DNA of 64,000 bases from Trichomonas vaginalis G3 (GCF_026262505.1 NC_067203.1:14830392-14894391), one strand, 5' to 3'; counted from the stretch's first letter, positions 39,627 to 50,997 are shown. The notes: a model not told the origin generated them from the sequence alone. Numbers and translations are program-made.

Positions 39627-39886
39627 ATGACTCAGACAAGTCCTACGGACAAGACCCAAGGGGTCATAGATGTTGAAGCATTGAAGAAAGAAATTCGCGA
39701 GCAAATTTTATCCGAACTGAAGGAACAAAAACAAGAACAAAAGCCAGAGAGACCAAAGAGAAAACTTAGTGAAAAACAACTAGCTGCATTAGCTGCTGGA
39801 AGACAGAAGAACCCACGTTTGCTGCGAAGAAAGCTAGAGAAGAAGCTGAAGCAAAAGCTAAAGAAGCTGAAGTGAAGAAAGAGTAA
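39627..39886 (+). pseudogene. small basic protein (KLSEKQLAALAAGR family), frameshifted
   Basis: I take the ATG at 39627 (MTQTSPTDKTQ); an upstream ATG lies in the TCTGCAGTCA leader. The core PKRKLSEKQLAALAAGRQKN is shared with 60240-60521 and 61576-61818. A one-base loss near 39824 turns the Ala/Glu/Lys helix into KLKQKLKKLK and an early stop; the original stop would be at 39884-39886. The protein is lysine-rich and may bind nucleic acid. Confidence 0.5.
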
Positions 39887-39910
39887 ATGGTTTATTTTTA
39901 TTGGAACTAA

Positions 39911-40768
39911 ATGTATAGACAAATACCTTTATCTGTTGCGTTCAGTAGTGAAAACCCTGACGTCAAAATAAAGGGGAACAGAGTAACGTTTAAGTTTCCA
40001 ACAGACTGGATTGTGAACATAAATGAAGAGAAGTACATTGGCATAACATCTATGTATATAACACGTGCATTTAGGAAAGTTGACTTTATACTTCAAGTCG
40101 AGATAGAAAATGACGAACAGTCTTTAAGCGCCCAAAACATTCACATATACAAATACTTTAAAGACGATACAACATTGTTGCAATGTATGATTTCATTTAA
40201 TGAAATGTTCGAGAAAAAGTTTAACATTGAAGTACAAACTTTACAGCCTTTACGTGAGTTTCTTGCACAACTGAAAGAAGAAGGTAGTCAGCCACAACTT
40301 ATAGACTTTCATTATGAATTTAATGAAAATGAAGATGGAACACATGACTGTCAGTTTGTTGTATTCTCACCATTCAATGAAGTAGCTAAAGAGAAAGAAA
40401 ATCCATTACGTATAAGATTTCAAATCTCTGAACCAAGTGATGATTTCAAGAATGTTTTCAATTATGATGCAATGCTTCCGAGGAAAAATGAATTTTCAAA
40501 GATTGTAACACCTGGCATTTGGGATAGAAAGCAAGCTATATTATATTCAAACTTAAGTAAGGGAGCTGAAAATGAGTTCATTGGTCATACAAGAACTACA
40601 CCACTTCCTAACCCTAAATACTATAAATTAACTGGCTTCAATCGTGAGTTTTGGATAGACATGTTCTCCACTCATGACCATAACTGCCCAGTGTTCTTAC
40701 CTCCAGACCATAAGGACTGTCTCTACATTGAAGCACAACTCTTAAACTCTACCATCGCAGTATTGTAA
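39911..40768 (+). CDS. Maverick FPxxW-family protein
   Basis: An intact 285-residue protein (MYRQIPLSVAFSSENPDVKI at the start). It has the family motif FKFPTDWIVNINEEKYIGIT, a middle QLIDFHYEFNENEDGTHDCQ, and a late module KQAILYSNLSKGAENEFIGH, then FWIDMFSTHDHNCPVFLP. Element B also has a second, more distant member at 56351-57233. Beta-rich sequence and constant presence in all three Mavericks point to a structural protein; no named family is recognised. Confidence 0.6.
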   Translation: MYRQIPLSVAFSSENPDVKIKGNRVTFKFPTDWIVNINEEKYIGITSMYITRAFRKVDFILQVEIENDEQSLSAQNIHIYKYFKDDTTLLQCMISFNEMFEKKFNIEVQTLQPLREFLAQLKEEGSQPQLIDFHYEFNENEDGTHDCQFVVFSPFNEVAKEKENPLRIRFQISEPSDDFKNVFNYDAMLPRKNEFSKIVTPGIWDRKQAILYSNLSKGAENEFIGHTRTTPLPNPKYYKLTGFNREFWIDMFSTHDHNCPVFLPPDHKDCLYIEAQLLNSTIAVL

Positions 40769-40775
40769 ATGACCA

Positions 40776-40806
40776 CATGGGCTTCGCCCTTGCCGCTAGC
40801 GGCTTA
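40776..40806. repeat. GC-rich double hairpin
   Basis: GGGC-TTC-GCCC followed by GCCGC-TA-GCGGC, immediately after the FPxxW gene stop. The same two-hairpin layout recurs at 44543, 47370, 57342 and (half) 48239. Confidence 0.6.
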
Positions 40807-40898
40807 TTTTTATCATGAATGACCTCATTGCTGACAAAAATAAATGACCTCATTGCTGACCTCATTCATGACCTCATTGCTGACAAAAATAAATGACC
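40807..40898. repeat. ATGACCTCATT(G/C) short tandem repeats
   Basis: AATGACCTCATTGCTGACAA and AATGACCTCATTCATGACC units repeat four times before the 3' end of the PolB gene. The same array is at 61430-61541 in element C. Confidence 0.65.
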
Positions 40899-43800
40899 TC
40901 AGAACTTCAACTTACGAATAAAGCTTGTTTTAGTCGTTATTGAGAAGTTAAACTTCTCTTCAAAGCAAGGTTGACATGACTTACATAAGTCAAATCCAAT
41001 CTCTTGACCGTCATAAAGTGCTTTATAAAGTTTCATGACACTGAACTCAGAGTCTTTGTCAAATTTTCCTTGCGGAACCATTAAACCTTTATCTTCATTG
41101 TAATAGCATTGTATAGCTTCAGGAAACATTTCATTAGCGGTTAAAGCAATAACATCTTGCTTCACGCCTTTCATTCTGCAGTGAAATGCAACTTCATTTA
41201 AATCGTTAGTGAGTAAGTCTATGTAAGTCTTCTTTCCACAAAATATTGACTTGTATGCTAAACTTTGTTTTCCAGGTGTTATTTCTGCGAAGTCACTATG
41301 AAACTGACCAAGGTTTTTACCAATAAGTTCTCTACCATATCTCTTCTTAAATTCATGAGCTAAACGTGGTATGTCTTCATTGTAAATGTGCATCGAATCT
41401 GTATCCTGATAAAATGCTTTTAATCCTAAGTCTTCAATCGTGCAAAACACTTCATTCATAATACGTTTTGACATAGACAGAATGTTAACACCAAGTGGAC
41501 AGAAGTTAAAGTGTCTGCAAATGCTTTTCGTTAGCTTGAAAATAGTTTTATCTGAACCATCCAAACCTTCGAACTTCACTATATGGTTGTAGTTTCTGAT
41601 GGCATATCTTATAGCATCTTTGTCATCTACTATGGTTATTTTTGACTCAATAGGAGATAGAATAGTTTTGCCATAAATACTGTTCAGAATGAGCTTTATA
41701 TTTTCTTGCAAAGGATTTCCTTCTTTCTTATACTTTAACCTTAACTCAAACAACTTCTTTACTTCATCTCTTATTCTAATATCTCTGTTTCCATCGTAAT
41801 AGTATCCTTGCAACACTTCACATTTGACACCTTGATATTTTATAAGGTCTTGTAATGTTATATGGTCAACATACATTAAACAGCAAGTGTTTGAACTTCT
41901 GGGAACGTTAAGTTCTGGATTTAGTTCAGGGTCACAAACTATTAAAGGAAAGTGTCTATGTATTCCAATCTCTGTTATCTTAATGAGAACAAAGAAGCCA
42001 GACATAAACTTTTCACCAATGGGTTCCTTTTGGTCGTCATCGAATAAATGTCTCATGAGATACTCTGTGCTTAACATCTCATCCTTCAATACTTTTGGAA
42101 TTCCTTCTAAAGTATAAAGTCTTGCTATAGCTGATGGATATAATGAAACAGCGTCGAAGTCAGCAATGAGTTTCTTTTTGCTCTTTTGTTTAATGTTATC
42201 TGACAACATACATCTTCCACCTTGAATGCATCTCGAAATAAATTCTCTTGGTTTATTTGAGAGGTCATAAAGATTTCCATTCGGGAAGTACACTCTGTTC
42301 TCAAACAATTTGTTAGCAATAGAACAAATACTAACGTAGTCATAAACGTTTAAATCAAACTCTTTCAATAAGTCATTGCGGAACTTTACAAAACCTTCTC
42401 TTAAAATTCTTACATCTTGTTTGCAGTAAAACGTGCTATATTTTTCTAAGTCGAAGTGGTTTTCATCTATTCTGCAACCTTTGATGGAATCTATGTTCTT
42501 CATGAACGTTTCATCCAAAACTTACATGCTTCATAAATGACACCAGTTCTGTTGTCATTTGCTAACAAAACACTGCTGTAGTAGTTATATGGAAATACTT
42601 CTTTCGGTCCTGTTTGTAAGTTAAACATAGCAGGAAATAGTTTAAGCTTCTTATTTATAACACTGTAAGAGTCTTTTATAATAATTGCCCTTCCTTTATA
42701 TAAGCCAGTTATTTGCATTGTTCGTGAACCTTTAATGATGGGAGTTCCTTTCACTTCTGTCATGTGTCTTAAGATGAAGTTTATGTCATAGCTGAGGTTA
42801 TGGAAATATATTAAACTCTTGTCAGGAAGTCGCTCCAAAAATTCTGTTGCACAGTTTTGACCCCATATGCTTTCACTCACCGAACCATCTTCACTGTCAT
42901 AACATATGTTAAAAGCTTTATGAAAGCCATCGGTACTGCACTCAAAGTCAGCAAAGAAAACATGCTCAGGAATGAACTTGCACTTATTTTTATTTACTTC
43001 TTTTGACTCTGCTTTCTTCTTCAGTTGTACACAATACTTTGGAGCATATGTCAAATCTTTAAATGGTGCAAGGTTCTGTTTATATAAGTCAGTCGTATAT
43101 GTGAAAAGTTCTCCATAAGAAATAGGTTCGAAATATTTGCACTCCCACAATGTTTTCATAACATCCCATAGCGGTGTAGTTCTATCCATGCGAACAATGT
43201 ATTTATCATCTCTCATTGTATATATTTTCATCTGTTTTTCAATGTTCATTCCACCACACTCCTTCAAGATTTCTATATAGTTGCGAATGAAATATGTTGT
43301 CATTGGTAATCTTTCGTTTAGCATGTAGTGGTCTTCAACAAGAAGTAAGTCAATAGTTCGAACAGTTTTACATTCTTTTGGTATGTATCTCTTTATTTCA
43401 TTATGTCTTGAGTCATTGAAATAACCAATGGTAACATTAATGCTATACCTGTTGAATCGAAATTTCTTGTACTTTACTTTGAGGAAAGTCTCTAACACGA
43501 ATGACTTCTCTCATGTGGTCAATAGTTTCTTCATTTACTCCAGCCTGAATGCAAGCATAAACGAAACAATTGTCTCTGTCATAAGTGTTGCAGTTCTTTT
43601 GTTCAGTTCATTGAAGATTTGGTAGCGTTCAAGATTTATAGGTAATGTGCAAAGATACTTCCAGAACTGACCGCTTCTCTTCTTATAAAACTTCTTTTCA
43701 CCAAGGATTTCATTCCAGAAGTCATCTATATCTTGTTTATCTCCTGTTTGTTTAAGTCTGTTCAATAATCTTTTCTGTCTTTCTGTCAGTGTGCTTTCAT

Positions 43801-44738
43801 CTCTATATGGTCGCTTCTTGGTTTCCTTTCTTTACATCTGACATCGTTAAGCCTTCATATTCAGTTAAATCATACATCTTTATTTCAGTAAGATTCTTTA
43901 TGTTTGTCAAGAAGAAGTCATAGTGCATTTCAACAATACCTGCAGCATTTGCTTCTATCTCTGATATAAAGTTCTCCTTCAAGAGCTGATGTAGTAATGT
44001 TCCAATATTATTGAGGTTTAACGTAGAACATTCATACTTTCCACCAAGTTTATAACATACCATCCATCTCTGTTGTGAGTTTATTTTAATCTTCTCTAAG
44101 AGTCTCATGAAAACCTTACCGAAATGTTTGTGTAAGTAGTCTCTGTTTGGTTCATCTAAAGCTTCGATGTTAAAGTCAATGAGTCTATTGCCTGACTTCA
44201 CATTTCTCTTCCTATTCTCTTCATCTTTCTTTAACCATCTCTCACCTTCTTTTGGTTTGTCGTCAATGGAACGAATGACATCGTTAGCTTTGCGAACTTG
44301 TTCTATAGCGCTCTTAAACATCTCTCTTCTCTGTTGTTTCAGTGTGTCGTCTCTCTTTCGTGTTTCACCAACGTTTGCATTTGTTATGTCAAACATCTCT
44401 TGACGAACATCATGCGAAAGAGCTTTACGAGTATGACCAACGTTTGCATTTGTTATGTCAAACATTTCTCTTCTTACTTCATGAGGTACTGAACGTCTAT
44501 GATATAAGTCAATAGCAACGTCATTTAAAGGAAATGCTCTTGCATGGACTTCGTCCTCGCCGCGTTGCGGCTTTATGAACTCATGAATTCTATCATAACT
44601 TATTGCACCATTATAGTCATTGAGGATGTCAGCGAGTGCTTTTTTGTTTGTTGCGTAATGCTTTGCTACTTCTATGTTAGCTTCTGTAAGAAGTTGTTTT
44701 ATTTCCGAGTGTTCTAACTTAGACAACTTCCGATACAT
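40899..44738 (-). pseudogene. protein-primed-type family B DNA polymerase, frameshifted
   Basis: One gene of about 1275 codons broken near 43812, 43560, 43460 and 42510. The N-terminal part (43803-44738) is helical with two copies of EMFDITNANVG. Next comes a DNCFVYACIQAGVNEETID segment. Exonuclease motifs: FFADFECST (Exo I), YFHNLSYDINFI (Exo II), YCKQDV (Exo III). Polymerase motifs: DFDAVSLYPSAIARL (A), KLILNSIYGKT (B), FYQDTDSMHI (C) and CGKKTYIDLL. All catalytic residues are present, so the ancestor was active. This is the standard Maverick polymerase, in contrast to the element A enzyme. A GC-rich double hairpin sits in frame near 44543. Confidence 0.8.
44543..44577. repeat. GC-rich double hairpin inside the PolB reading frame
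   Basis: GGAC-TTC-GTCC plus GCCGC-GTT-GCGGC, encoding KPQRGEDEVHA in frame near residue 56 of the polymerase. It looks like an in-frame insertion of the same element seen between genes elsewhere. Confidence 0.55.
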
Positions 44739-44828
44739 CTTTAGTAGGAAATAAAAAAATATTTTTTGAAAAAATTAGATTAGATTTTTTAAAGTTATTT
44801 TTCAAAATAATTTAATATTTTTATTTTA

Positions 44829-45301
44829 ATGAAACACATGCAAGATTGCAAGTTCTTTTCATACAATGCTCTCGCTAATGCCATCAAGAATGAGTTCAAT
44901 GGTGCTTCAAAGTTAATGTTATCTTTAACAAGAAGTTTGTGAAAGAATCTAAGTTTGGTCAGTATGTCAGACCATTAGCTATCGTCATTGACCGCAAACG
45001 TTATACTTCACAAGAGTTAGCAGTAGTTTTGAAACAAAAGAGTTTCTTCGTGAATGTCAAAGATACTCATTATACTGTTATAAAGAACTCTAATATTGAC
45101 TTCTTCAGTATTGCTTTAAATCTTTCCGAACAGAAAGAATATAAGAAGGGTGAAACAAATGTGAAATATTATCCTTCATCTCTGAAGACAATAACGAACA
45201 AAGATGTTATACAGAAATTCTTACCAAAGGTTGAAGAAGCTTCAATTGACATTGACGAAGGAAGTGAAATGGTTGAAGAAATTGACCCTGAAGTTATTTA
45301 A
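44829..45301 (+). pseudogene. hypothetical protein with acidic tail, one frameshift
   Basis: ATG 44829 gives MKHMQDCKFFSYNALANAIK. A shift near 44915 leads to NKKFVKESKFGQYVRPLAIV and continues to an acidic end (DIDEGSEMVEEIDPEVI). About 157 residues. It is divergent from the PolB gene across a 90-bp AT-rich spacer. The counterpart in A (14812-15225) lies next to the helicase. A replication-accessory role, such as single-strand binding, is possible but not shown by a motif. Confidence 0.5.
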
Positions 45302-45526
45302 GCAAAAATATATTTTTGAATAACTGAAAGTGTCACCACGTCACCATGTGCTACCAGGTTAATTAACTTCTTTTAAAAATGATGACAACATGACATTTTG
45401 ACAACAGTCCAGGAAATAAATTTTATCGTTAATGTTTACGTTAATGTTTTTCATTAAATTTTGACAAAGTGCAAATCTTCACTTCGTCAAAAAAAGTTAA
45501 TGTTTTTCATTGAAATCGGTAAGTTT
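45302..45526. other. spacer with repeated GTTAATGTTTTTCATT motifs
   Basis: It contains TTAATGTTT repeats and GTGCAAATCTTCACTTCGTC, whose inverse recurs near 47226-47245 together with GATGACAACATGACAT. The spacers left and right of the KilA-N pair are thus related in inverted orientation. Confidence 0.5.
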
Positions 45527-46354
45527 TCATTCTTCCTCTTTGAAGTTGTCGAAATATTCTGTTATCTTTTCTTTCAGTAATGTTAAGTCTTCTTTAAATG
45601 TAAGTATTGTGCAACCTTTGATGTCATAGTGTGTTTGAGGAAGAGTATTTTTGACAATTTCCTTTATTTGCTCATTCGGTGTCATTGAAATCGGTAAGTT
45701 TTCACGATAGAACCAGTTTCTGTCAGATTTATATATCTTAGCTAAGTCATAAAAGCTCTTGTTGTTTCTTCTCACTAAATGCAACATAACCATATCTCTA
45801 TCTTCTTCTTTCTCCAACTCTTCAGCGTAAATCATATACTTATAGCTTTTTTCCTTTCCTTTTGGTACTGAACGTGGTATTCTTTTCTGTATGCTTTTGT
45901 CTTTGGATTCAATGACTTCATCTTTTGCTTGAAGTTTCTTTTCCATCTCTCCACGTTCTGCTTTATATAGTTCATCTAACATCATGAAAATATAACAAGC
46001 ATAACGAGGTGAAGCCCACATTGCTACAGCATTTACTAAAAGTCTATGAACATAATAACCTTTCAAACCAGGAGCCAAATTCTTGCGATTTTCGTACGGA
46101 ATCTCTTCCCTCGGTTTTCCGAGGGAAGCAATCATATGAGGAAATTCTTCTAAAAGTTCTTTTGCCTGTTGGTTTTCAAACCAATGATATGCTTGCTTTG
46201 TAGAAAGAAGAGCATTCAAAATACTTTGCATTTGGTACATGTCATCTTTGACTGAACGAATAAGACGTAACTGTTTGTTATACTGTATGTACTCGTATTC
46301 TTCATTTATGGCTTCATGAACGATAGCAATTGTTGTGTTCTCTGATGTTGACAT
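45527..46354 (-). CDS. KilA-N/DUF3627-type protein
   Basis: 275 residues from ATG 46354 (MSTSENTTIAIVHEAINEEY); the upstream TTG-initiated extension MYVKTV lies in the leader. The KilA-N-like core spans about 60-140, with LKGYYVHRLLVNAVAMWASP and a YIFMMLDELY helix. A coiled coil follows, then a C-terminal domain (YKYMIYAEELEKEEDRDMVM, DRNWFYRENLP) like the DUF3627 tails of large-DNA-virus regulators. It probably binds DNA and regulates expression. A relic of the same family is at 16620-16795 in element A. Its leader is identical to that of the next KilA-N gene. Confidence 0.65.
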   Translation of the reverse strand: MSTSENTTIAIVHEAINEEYEYIQYNKQLRLIRSVKDDMYQMQSILNALLSTKQAYHWFENQQAKELLEEFPHMIASLGKPREEIPYENRKNLAPGLKGYYVHRLLVNAVAMWASPRYACYIFMMLDELYKAERGEMEKKLQAKDEVIESKDKSIQKRIPRSVPKGKEKSYKYMIYAEELEKEEDRDMVMLHLVRRNNKSFYDLAKIYKSDRNWFYRENLPISMTPNEQIKEIVKNTLPQTHYDIKGCTILTFKEDLTLLKEKITEYFDNFKEEE

Positions 46355-46414
46355 TACTGTCTTTACATACAAAATAAAAAAATAAATAAAAATAAAACTA
46401 ACTTTATTTTTTCT
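46350..46414 (-). promoter_or_regulatory. leader shared by the KilA-N genes, copy 1
   Basis: 65 bp identical to 48080-48144, spanning the start codon and the A/T-rich upstream region (GACATTACTGTCTTTACATA, then AAAATAAA runs). Identity between two genes with different coding sequences suggests a conserved promoter or recent duplication of the 5' region. Confidence 0.6.
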
Positions 46415-46461
46415 GAGATAAACACTATTTCTTCACAACATTAAATTTTATCCTGTATGAA

Positions 46462-46836
46462 ATGACTTTAAAAAGATTATTGACTGACTTCGAATACTAT
46501 CTCATTGACGCACTGACAGACCCTCAAAACTGTGTTGAAAGTTCTTTAAGCTTTAAGATTGAAGGTACGACGCATTTTGTCTTCACTTACGTATTGAAAG
46601 AATATGACCGTTATCATAACGAAGTGAATCAAACACTAATAAAATTTGTAGATAAAAAATTGGTTAACAATGAATATTTTAAACGTGAAGACCCAAACAC
46701 TGCTGGAGATGATGAAGAATACAGACAAGTTATTGAAAAAAATAACGCAAGATTAGATGCAATAGAAAAGAAGTTTAATGAATGTCTTACAAACACGTAT
46801 GAATATCTTATGCGGTGGGAAGCTAGATGGAAATAA
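46462..46836 (+). CDS. hypothetical protein
   Basis: 124 residues (MTLKRLLTDFEYYLIDALTD at the start), with a helical C-terminal half (VIEKNNARLDAIEKKFNECL). It is intact and divergent from the first KilA-N gene across about 105 bp. No family recognised. Confidence 0.5.
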   Translation: MTLKRLLTDFEYYLIDALTDPQNCVESSLSFKIEGTTHFVFTYVLKEYDRYHNEVNQTLIKFVDKKLVNNEYFKREDPNTAGDDEEYRQVIEKNNARLDAIEKKFNECLTNTYEYLMRWEARWK

Positions 46837-47421
46837 ATTTACGTCAAATATGCAATTTATAAAATCTTATGTCGACAGGCTACGTAGCACAGTGGTCTAA
46901 GGTGGTGTTATGGAGGGGTCAGGGTCTGTGGTTCGAACCGCGACAGCGCCGTATTTTCTTATTTTCTTTGTTTGTCTTGTTTGTCGTGAATAAAAAGTGT
47001 CATAAAAGTGCTCTATCTTCCACGTGAATAAATAAAAAATTTACTTTATTTCTTCTTTATTTCTTTGTTCCCGTGGAAGAAGGGTTTTGCTGTTTTTCTC
47101 AGCCGAAATCAATGATTTTTTCATTTTTGGAATCCTTAGCGAATGGGGAATCTTTTCTCTCGTGGAAGCTTTGACCAAAAATATATTTCATTTTCAGCAT
47201 TATTTTTTTGCATTTTGACACGAAGTGAAGATTTGCACTTCGTCAAAATGTGATGTCATGTTGTCATCATTTTTCAGAGATGTTAATTAACCGAGTGACA
47301 CCTTCAGTTCTTCAAAATAATTAATTATTGAATAACCTAAAAACATTAACGTAAACATATATTTTTGGTCATGGGCTATGCCCCGCCGCTTTGCGTCTTT
47401 ATGTTAAAATAAATGGTTCAT
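46837..47421. other. 585-bp spacer with tRNA-like and double-hairpin sequences
   Basis: At 46878-46955 lies a tRNA-like stretch (TAGCACAGTGGTCTAAGG and GGTTCGAACCGC as A- and B-box matches) whose stems do not pair properly. At 47370-47400 is a GC-rich double hairpin. In between is AT-rich sequence with GTGGAAGAAGG/CCTTCC-type motifs. No ORF is convincing. Confidence 0.45.
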
Positions 47422-48084
47422 TTACTCACAATATTTTTGTACAAAACGACCCCAAACTTTTAACTTCTTTTCTGCAGCTTCTAATGCTATCTTAGCGAGT
47501 TCATATTCTCTAAATTCTCTCTTTAAATCTTCTTGTTCCCATTGGTCTAGTTCGTATGGAGAATCTCTATAACCATAACATATCTCACGTTCATGTTCTA
47601 ATTGTTTTTCGCACATTTTTCTAACTTCTTGTTCGAACAAAGGTTTAGCATTCTCTACTGTATCTTCGAGTTCTTCTTCATCTAATTTCTCATGAACTTT
47701 CTTGTCTATGGAGTCCATAATTTTTCCAACTGCTATGCAATATTTTGGAGAAGCCCACATTGCTATATAGTTTATAAGTCTTGGGTCTACATACGTTCCT
47801 CTAACCTGTTTGATTTCATCAGGAATTCCTGCATGAATTTTGTATAAAAAGCAACCGCCGGAATTCCGACGGTTGCTATATTCTTCACAAAATGCCTTAT
47901 AATACTCTTCCCAGGACTTATTTTCCAACAACTTTCTAAAGTCTTTCCTAAACTGCTGACACATATTTGTTACATTAATGTAACCATCCTTGTCTCTACG
48001 TAAGACTTCAACACCGTTATAAGTGCCTTTTGTGAATGTTTCGCCATTAGATTTGTTAGTGAATGTTTTTGCTTCGACTGACAT
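47422..48084 (-). CDS. KilA-N domain protein
   Basis: 220 residues from ATG 48084 (MSVEAKTFTNKSNGETFTKG). It has a textbook KilA-N domain: RRDKDGYINVTNMCQQFRKD, a KSWEEYYKAF helix, then TYVDPRLINYIAMWASPKYC followed by AVGKIMDSI. The C-terminal third is a charged coiled coil. KilA-N proteins are DNA-binding regulators widespread in giant viruses and phages. The leader is identical to that of the neighbouring KilA gene, which suggests co-regulation. Intact frame. Confidence 0.8.
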   Translation of the reverse strand: MSVEAKTFTNKSNGETFTKGTYNGVEVLRRDKDGYINVTNMCQQFRKDFRKLLENKSWEEYYKAFCEEYSNRRNSGGCFLYKIHAGIPDEIKQVRGTYVDPRLINYIAMWASPKYCIAVGKIMDSIDKKVHEKLDEEELEDTVENAKPLFEQEVRKMCEKQLEHEREICYGYRDSPYELDQWEQEDLKREFREYELAKIALEAAEKKLKVWGRFVQKYCE

Positions 48085-48144
48085 TACTGTCTTTACATAC
48101 AAAATAAAAAAATAAATAAAAATAAAACTAACTTTATTTTTTCT
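48080..48144 (-). promoter_or_regulatory. leader shared by the KilA-N genes, copy 2
   Basis: Exact copy of 46350-46414, including the first coding bases. Beyond 48144 the two leaders diverge completely. Confidence 0.6.
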
Positions 48145-48339
48145 ATCTTAAGGAAATTCATGAAAATTCGTGAGGGTGAAAAAAGAGGTGAAAAAACGGG
48201 TGAGATCTCACCTCTTCACCTAAAATATATTTTTGGTCATGGACTTCGTCCTGCTTTGTCTTTATGTTAAAATAAATGGTACCATTAATGATATCATGAC
48301 TGTTCTCGTTCATGTCTGATTTACATCTAATGAAAAAGT
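48145..48339. other. spacer with palindromes
   Basis: It contains GGTGAGATCTCACC-type palindromes (48197-48214, also found in the terminal repeats) and a partial double hairpin at 48239-48264. No gene. Confidence 0.5.
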
Positions 48340-49415
48340 TTAGAAGAATTTTCTTATTCTTTCTGGCATATTTTTGTCTTTCCAGTACTCCCGCTCTAAT
48401 GGTCCCAGATGTGTTGGCTTGACTCTCTCAAGTTCTTAGATGGTATAACATCTTCAACACCTCCTTCATATCTTACTTTATAAGTGTCATCGTTTATGTA
48501 GTCAAGTATTTCAATAACCACTCCTCGCTTTGCTTCGTCAATGGTTTCAGCAAGTTTGCCATTACTACTTTCAACTAATTTGTGACGAGGTAAAACGCTA
48601 GAGTCGTCAGCAGCTTTTATAAGATATCCATTACCTTGCGTAGAGTCTACGATATAATAAGTTTCTACTTAACCTTAAACGTTTCTTTGTCAACGGTTTG
48701 TCGTCAAGAACTACACGAACTTTTGTACCAGGAATGAGGGTAAATTGTGTTGAATTTCTGATATTTTGTGTTTGGCTTCGTTTCTTTTGTATATACTTTT
48801 CTTCTTGTTGTTGTGTCATTGAATTTGGTGTATGTCCTGTTGTAGAATGTGTTGAGGAATTATATACTTCGAGAAAATGTTTCATTGTTTCTTCGGTAAA
48901 GTCTCGCTCTTGATTTAAATCTCTGAGCGTTCTTATGAAGCGTTTAATGATGCCGAGTATGTTATGGTTATGGTCTTCAGTAGTGTAGTGAGTTATGTTA
49001 TGCTTAATGAGAAAATCTGTGATTTCATTGCTGAGTATGCACTGTCTTGGTCTGATGTTAAAGTACTTGGGCTATGTTCTGCTACAAACTTTTGTAAAAC
49101 TCTTAACACTTCACGAGTTCCTTTATTCTCATTATATGCATATGCTTTGCGAGTGTTAACATTAATGAAGATGAGGAATGGTTTATGTCCTCCTTTTCTG
49201 CTTTGAATGAGAGTGTCAAATTGGTATGCGTCAGGAGTGTTGGAGTAAATTGGTAAAAAGTAGTCGTAAGGGTTTATTTTTGTTTGATGTACAACATTTT
49301 TGTTAAAGAACCTTTTCACTTCAGCTCTGTTAGTAAATCCCCAACTCTTTGCAGCTTCATTGAACTTCTTAAATGACCTCCATGGATGTTGTTCGAATAC
49401 TTCTTTCAAGCTCAT
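48340..49415 (-). pseudogene. Maverick integrase (rve fold), frameshifted
   Basis: The ATG ending at 49415 opens MSLKEVFEQHPWRSFKKFNE. The core shows YQFDTLIQ (first Asp) and TLTSDQDSAY (second Asp). After a shift near 49005 come HNHNILGIIKRFIRTLRDLN and VYNSSTHSTTGHTPNSM, then a GTKVRVVLDD SH3-like strand. Another shift near 48665 leads to a chromodomain-like TYKVRYEGGVEDVIPSKNL end. At the third catalytic position (LGII-K-RF) lysine replaces the expected acidic residue. With the frameshifts and this change the copy is probably inactive. About 355 residues when intact. Confidence 0.75.
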
Positions 49416-50997
49416 TTATGTAAAGTTAAAGATTTAATTCTAGGCTCAAGCGCGTTCAATGAACGCGGTACCATGCGAATATAGTCACAAATGGTGGCAT
49501 ATAATCTGCACCCGAGCCTGTTGGATTTGTTGTGAAAGTGTGTGAATGATTTCCTCCCGGTTCAGTTTGTCGAAAAGTCTTTTTTGCTGCATTGTTATAA
49601 GATGGAGATAAAACATCATTGCCAGCTTCATACTCTGAGTTGTATAATGGGTGGTCTCTTAATGAGTGGCTATGGTCGCCAGAAAAGTTTGTAGTTCCCG
49701 TATGAGTGTGCGGTGGAAGGTTTGCTTCTTTAATTTTCTTCGAACCCCCTGTTTGCTTTGAAGATTAGCACAGTATAAGAATTTGTCTACAATCTGCTGC
49801 CATGTACCAAAACCTAAAACACTTGCTGGATTTGTTGAGTTCATTGACGTATAAATAGAACCAACAGGATATAATGTTTGAAGTATTTCAGTCTTTAATG
49901 TTTGAAGCTCTGTTTTGTCTGCTTTCTTGTCTAACATTGATGGTAGTTCATATGCTTCAAAGTTTCTGGCATGATCTTCGATATTCCTACAACTCTTATC
50001 TAAATTGTTAAGAGTATCTTTTACGCTTGTACTCGGATTCTCTAAAGGTGCACTTGAACCCAAATCATAGTTCAATATTATGTCGTCTGCTCTAACAGTA
50101 GTGAAGGATTTATGTGTATGATTTTTGTCGGCTTTACTATTTAATGTAGCTTGAAGTTCATTTATATCGGAGATATTGTGTTTATGAGATTTCAAAACTT
50201 TGTTCGTTGCGTCAAGTTCATCTTTGTCGGCTTTACTTTTAATAGCATCTTCAAAAGTTATTTTTGCCTTAACTCTCAAAGTAAATCTTGGTTCAACTAA
50301 TACACCGTTAACATTGAAAGTAGAGGCATAAATTTCATCGTTATAACTAAATGCTTCTAGCGCTTTACCTGTGTCATAATGTACAGTACAGCTTATGTCA
50401 TAACCTTTAGCACGAATGTATTTATATCTTCTTTCATTAACATCTTCCGTCTTCACTTTTTCATCCTGTGTTAAATATCCATGGTAGTCCGTTATAATCT
50501 GTTCATCTGAAGTTATATAATGAACATGGTTTTTATCTGCTTTACTATTTAATGTAGCTTGAAGTTCATTTATATCGGAGATATTGTGTTTATGTTCTTT
50601 ATCTGCTTTTTCGGCTAATTTCTCTTCTATCTCATTTATTTCAAGTTCATGCCTACCACCACCTCCCGAAGAAGTATTTTTCTTCAGCTCTTGAAGAACG
50701 TCCACTTCGCCATCTTTGGTGTCAATAATGAGACTTTGAGTTAAAACCTTTCCTGTCTTAATGGATGTTTGTAAAACTTCTTCTTCACCGTGTTCGGGTC
50801 ATGGTCGTCATCATATCTTGTGAAATCAGAGATGTTGTCATACATTAAGCATATCTGTCTCAAAAGTTCTGCTATTTGAAACTGGAACGAAAGATATACA
50901 GACCTTTCATCATCTCCTAAAGTCAAGTCTGCTTTCTTAAGTATTTCTTGAATGTATGCAATGAGAACAGAGTACCTTGGAAAATATTCGAACAATA

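Noticed and set aside
46355-46372. Six-residue MYVKTV extension of both KilA-N proteins
   Set aside because: It would need a TTG start and lies in the shared noncoding leader; the next ATG is the better start.
46878-46955. Functional tRNA gene
   Set aside because: A- and B-box-like motifs are present but acceptor, T and anticodon stems do not pair.
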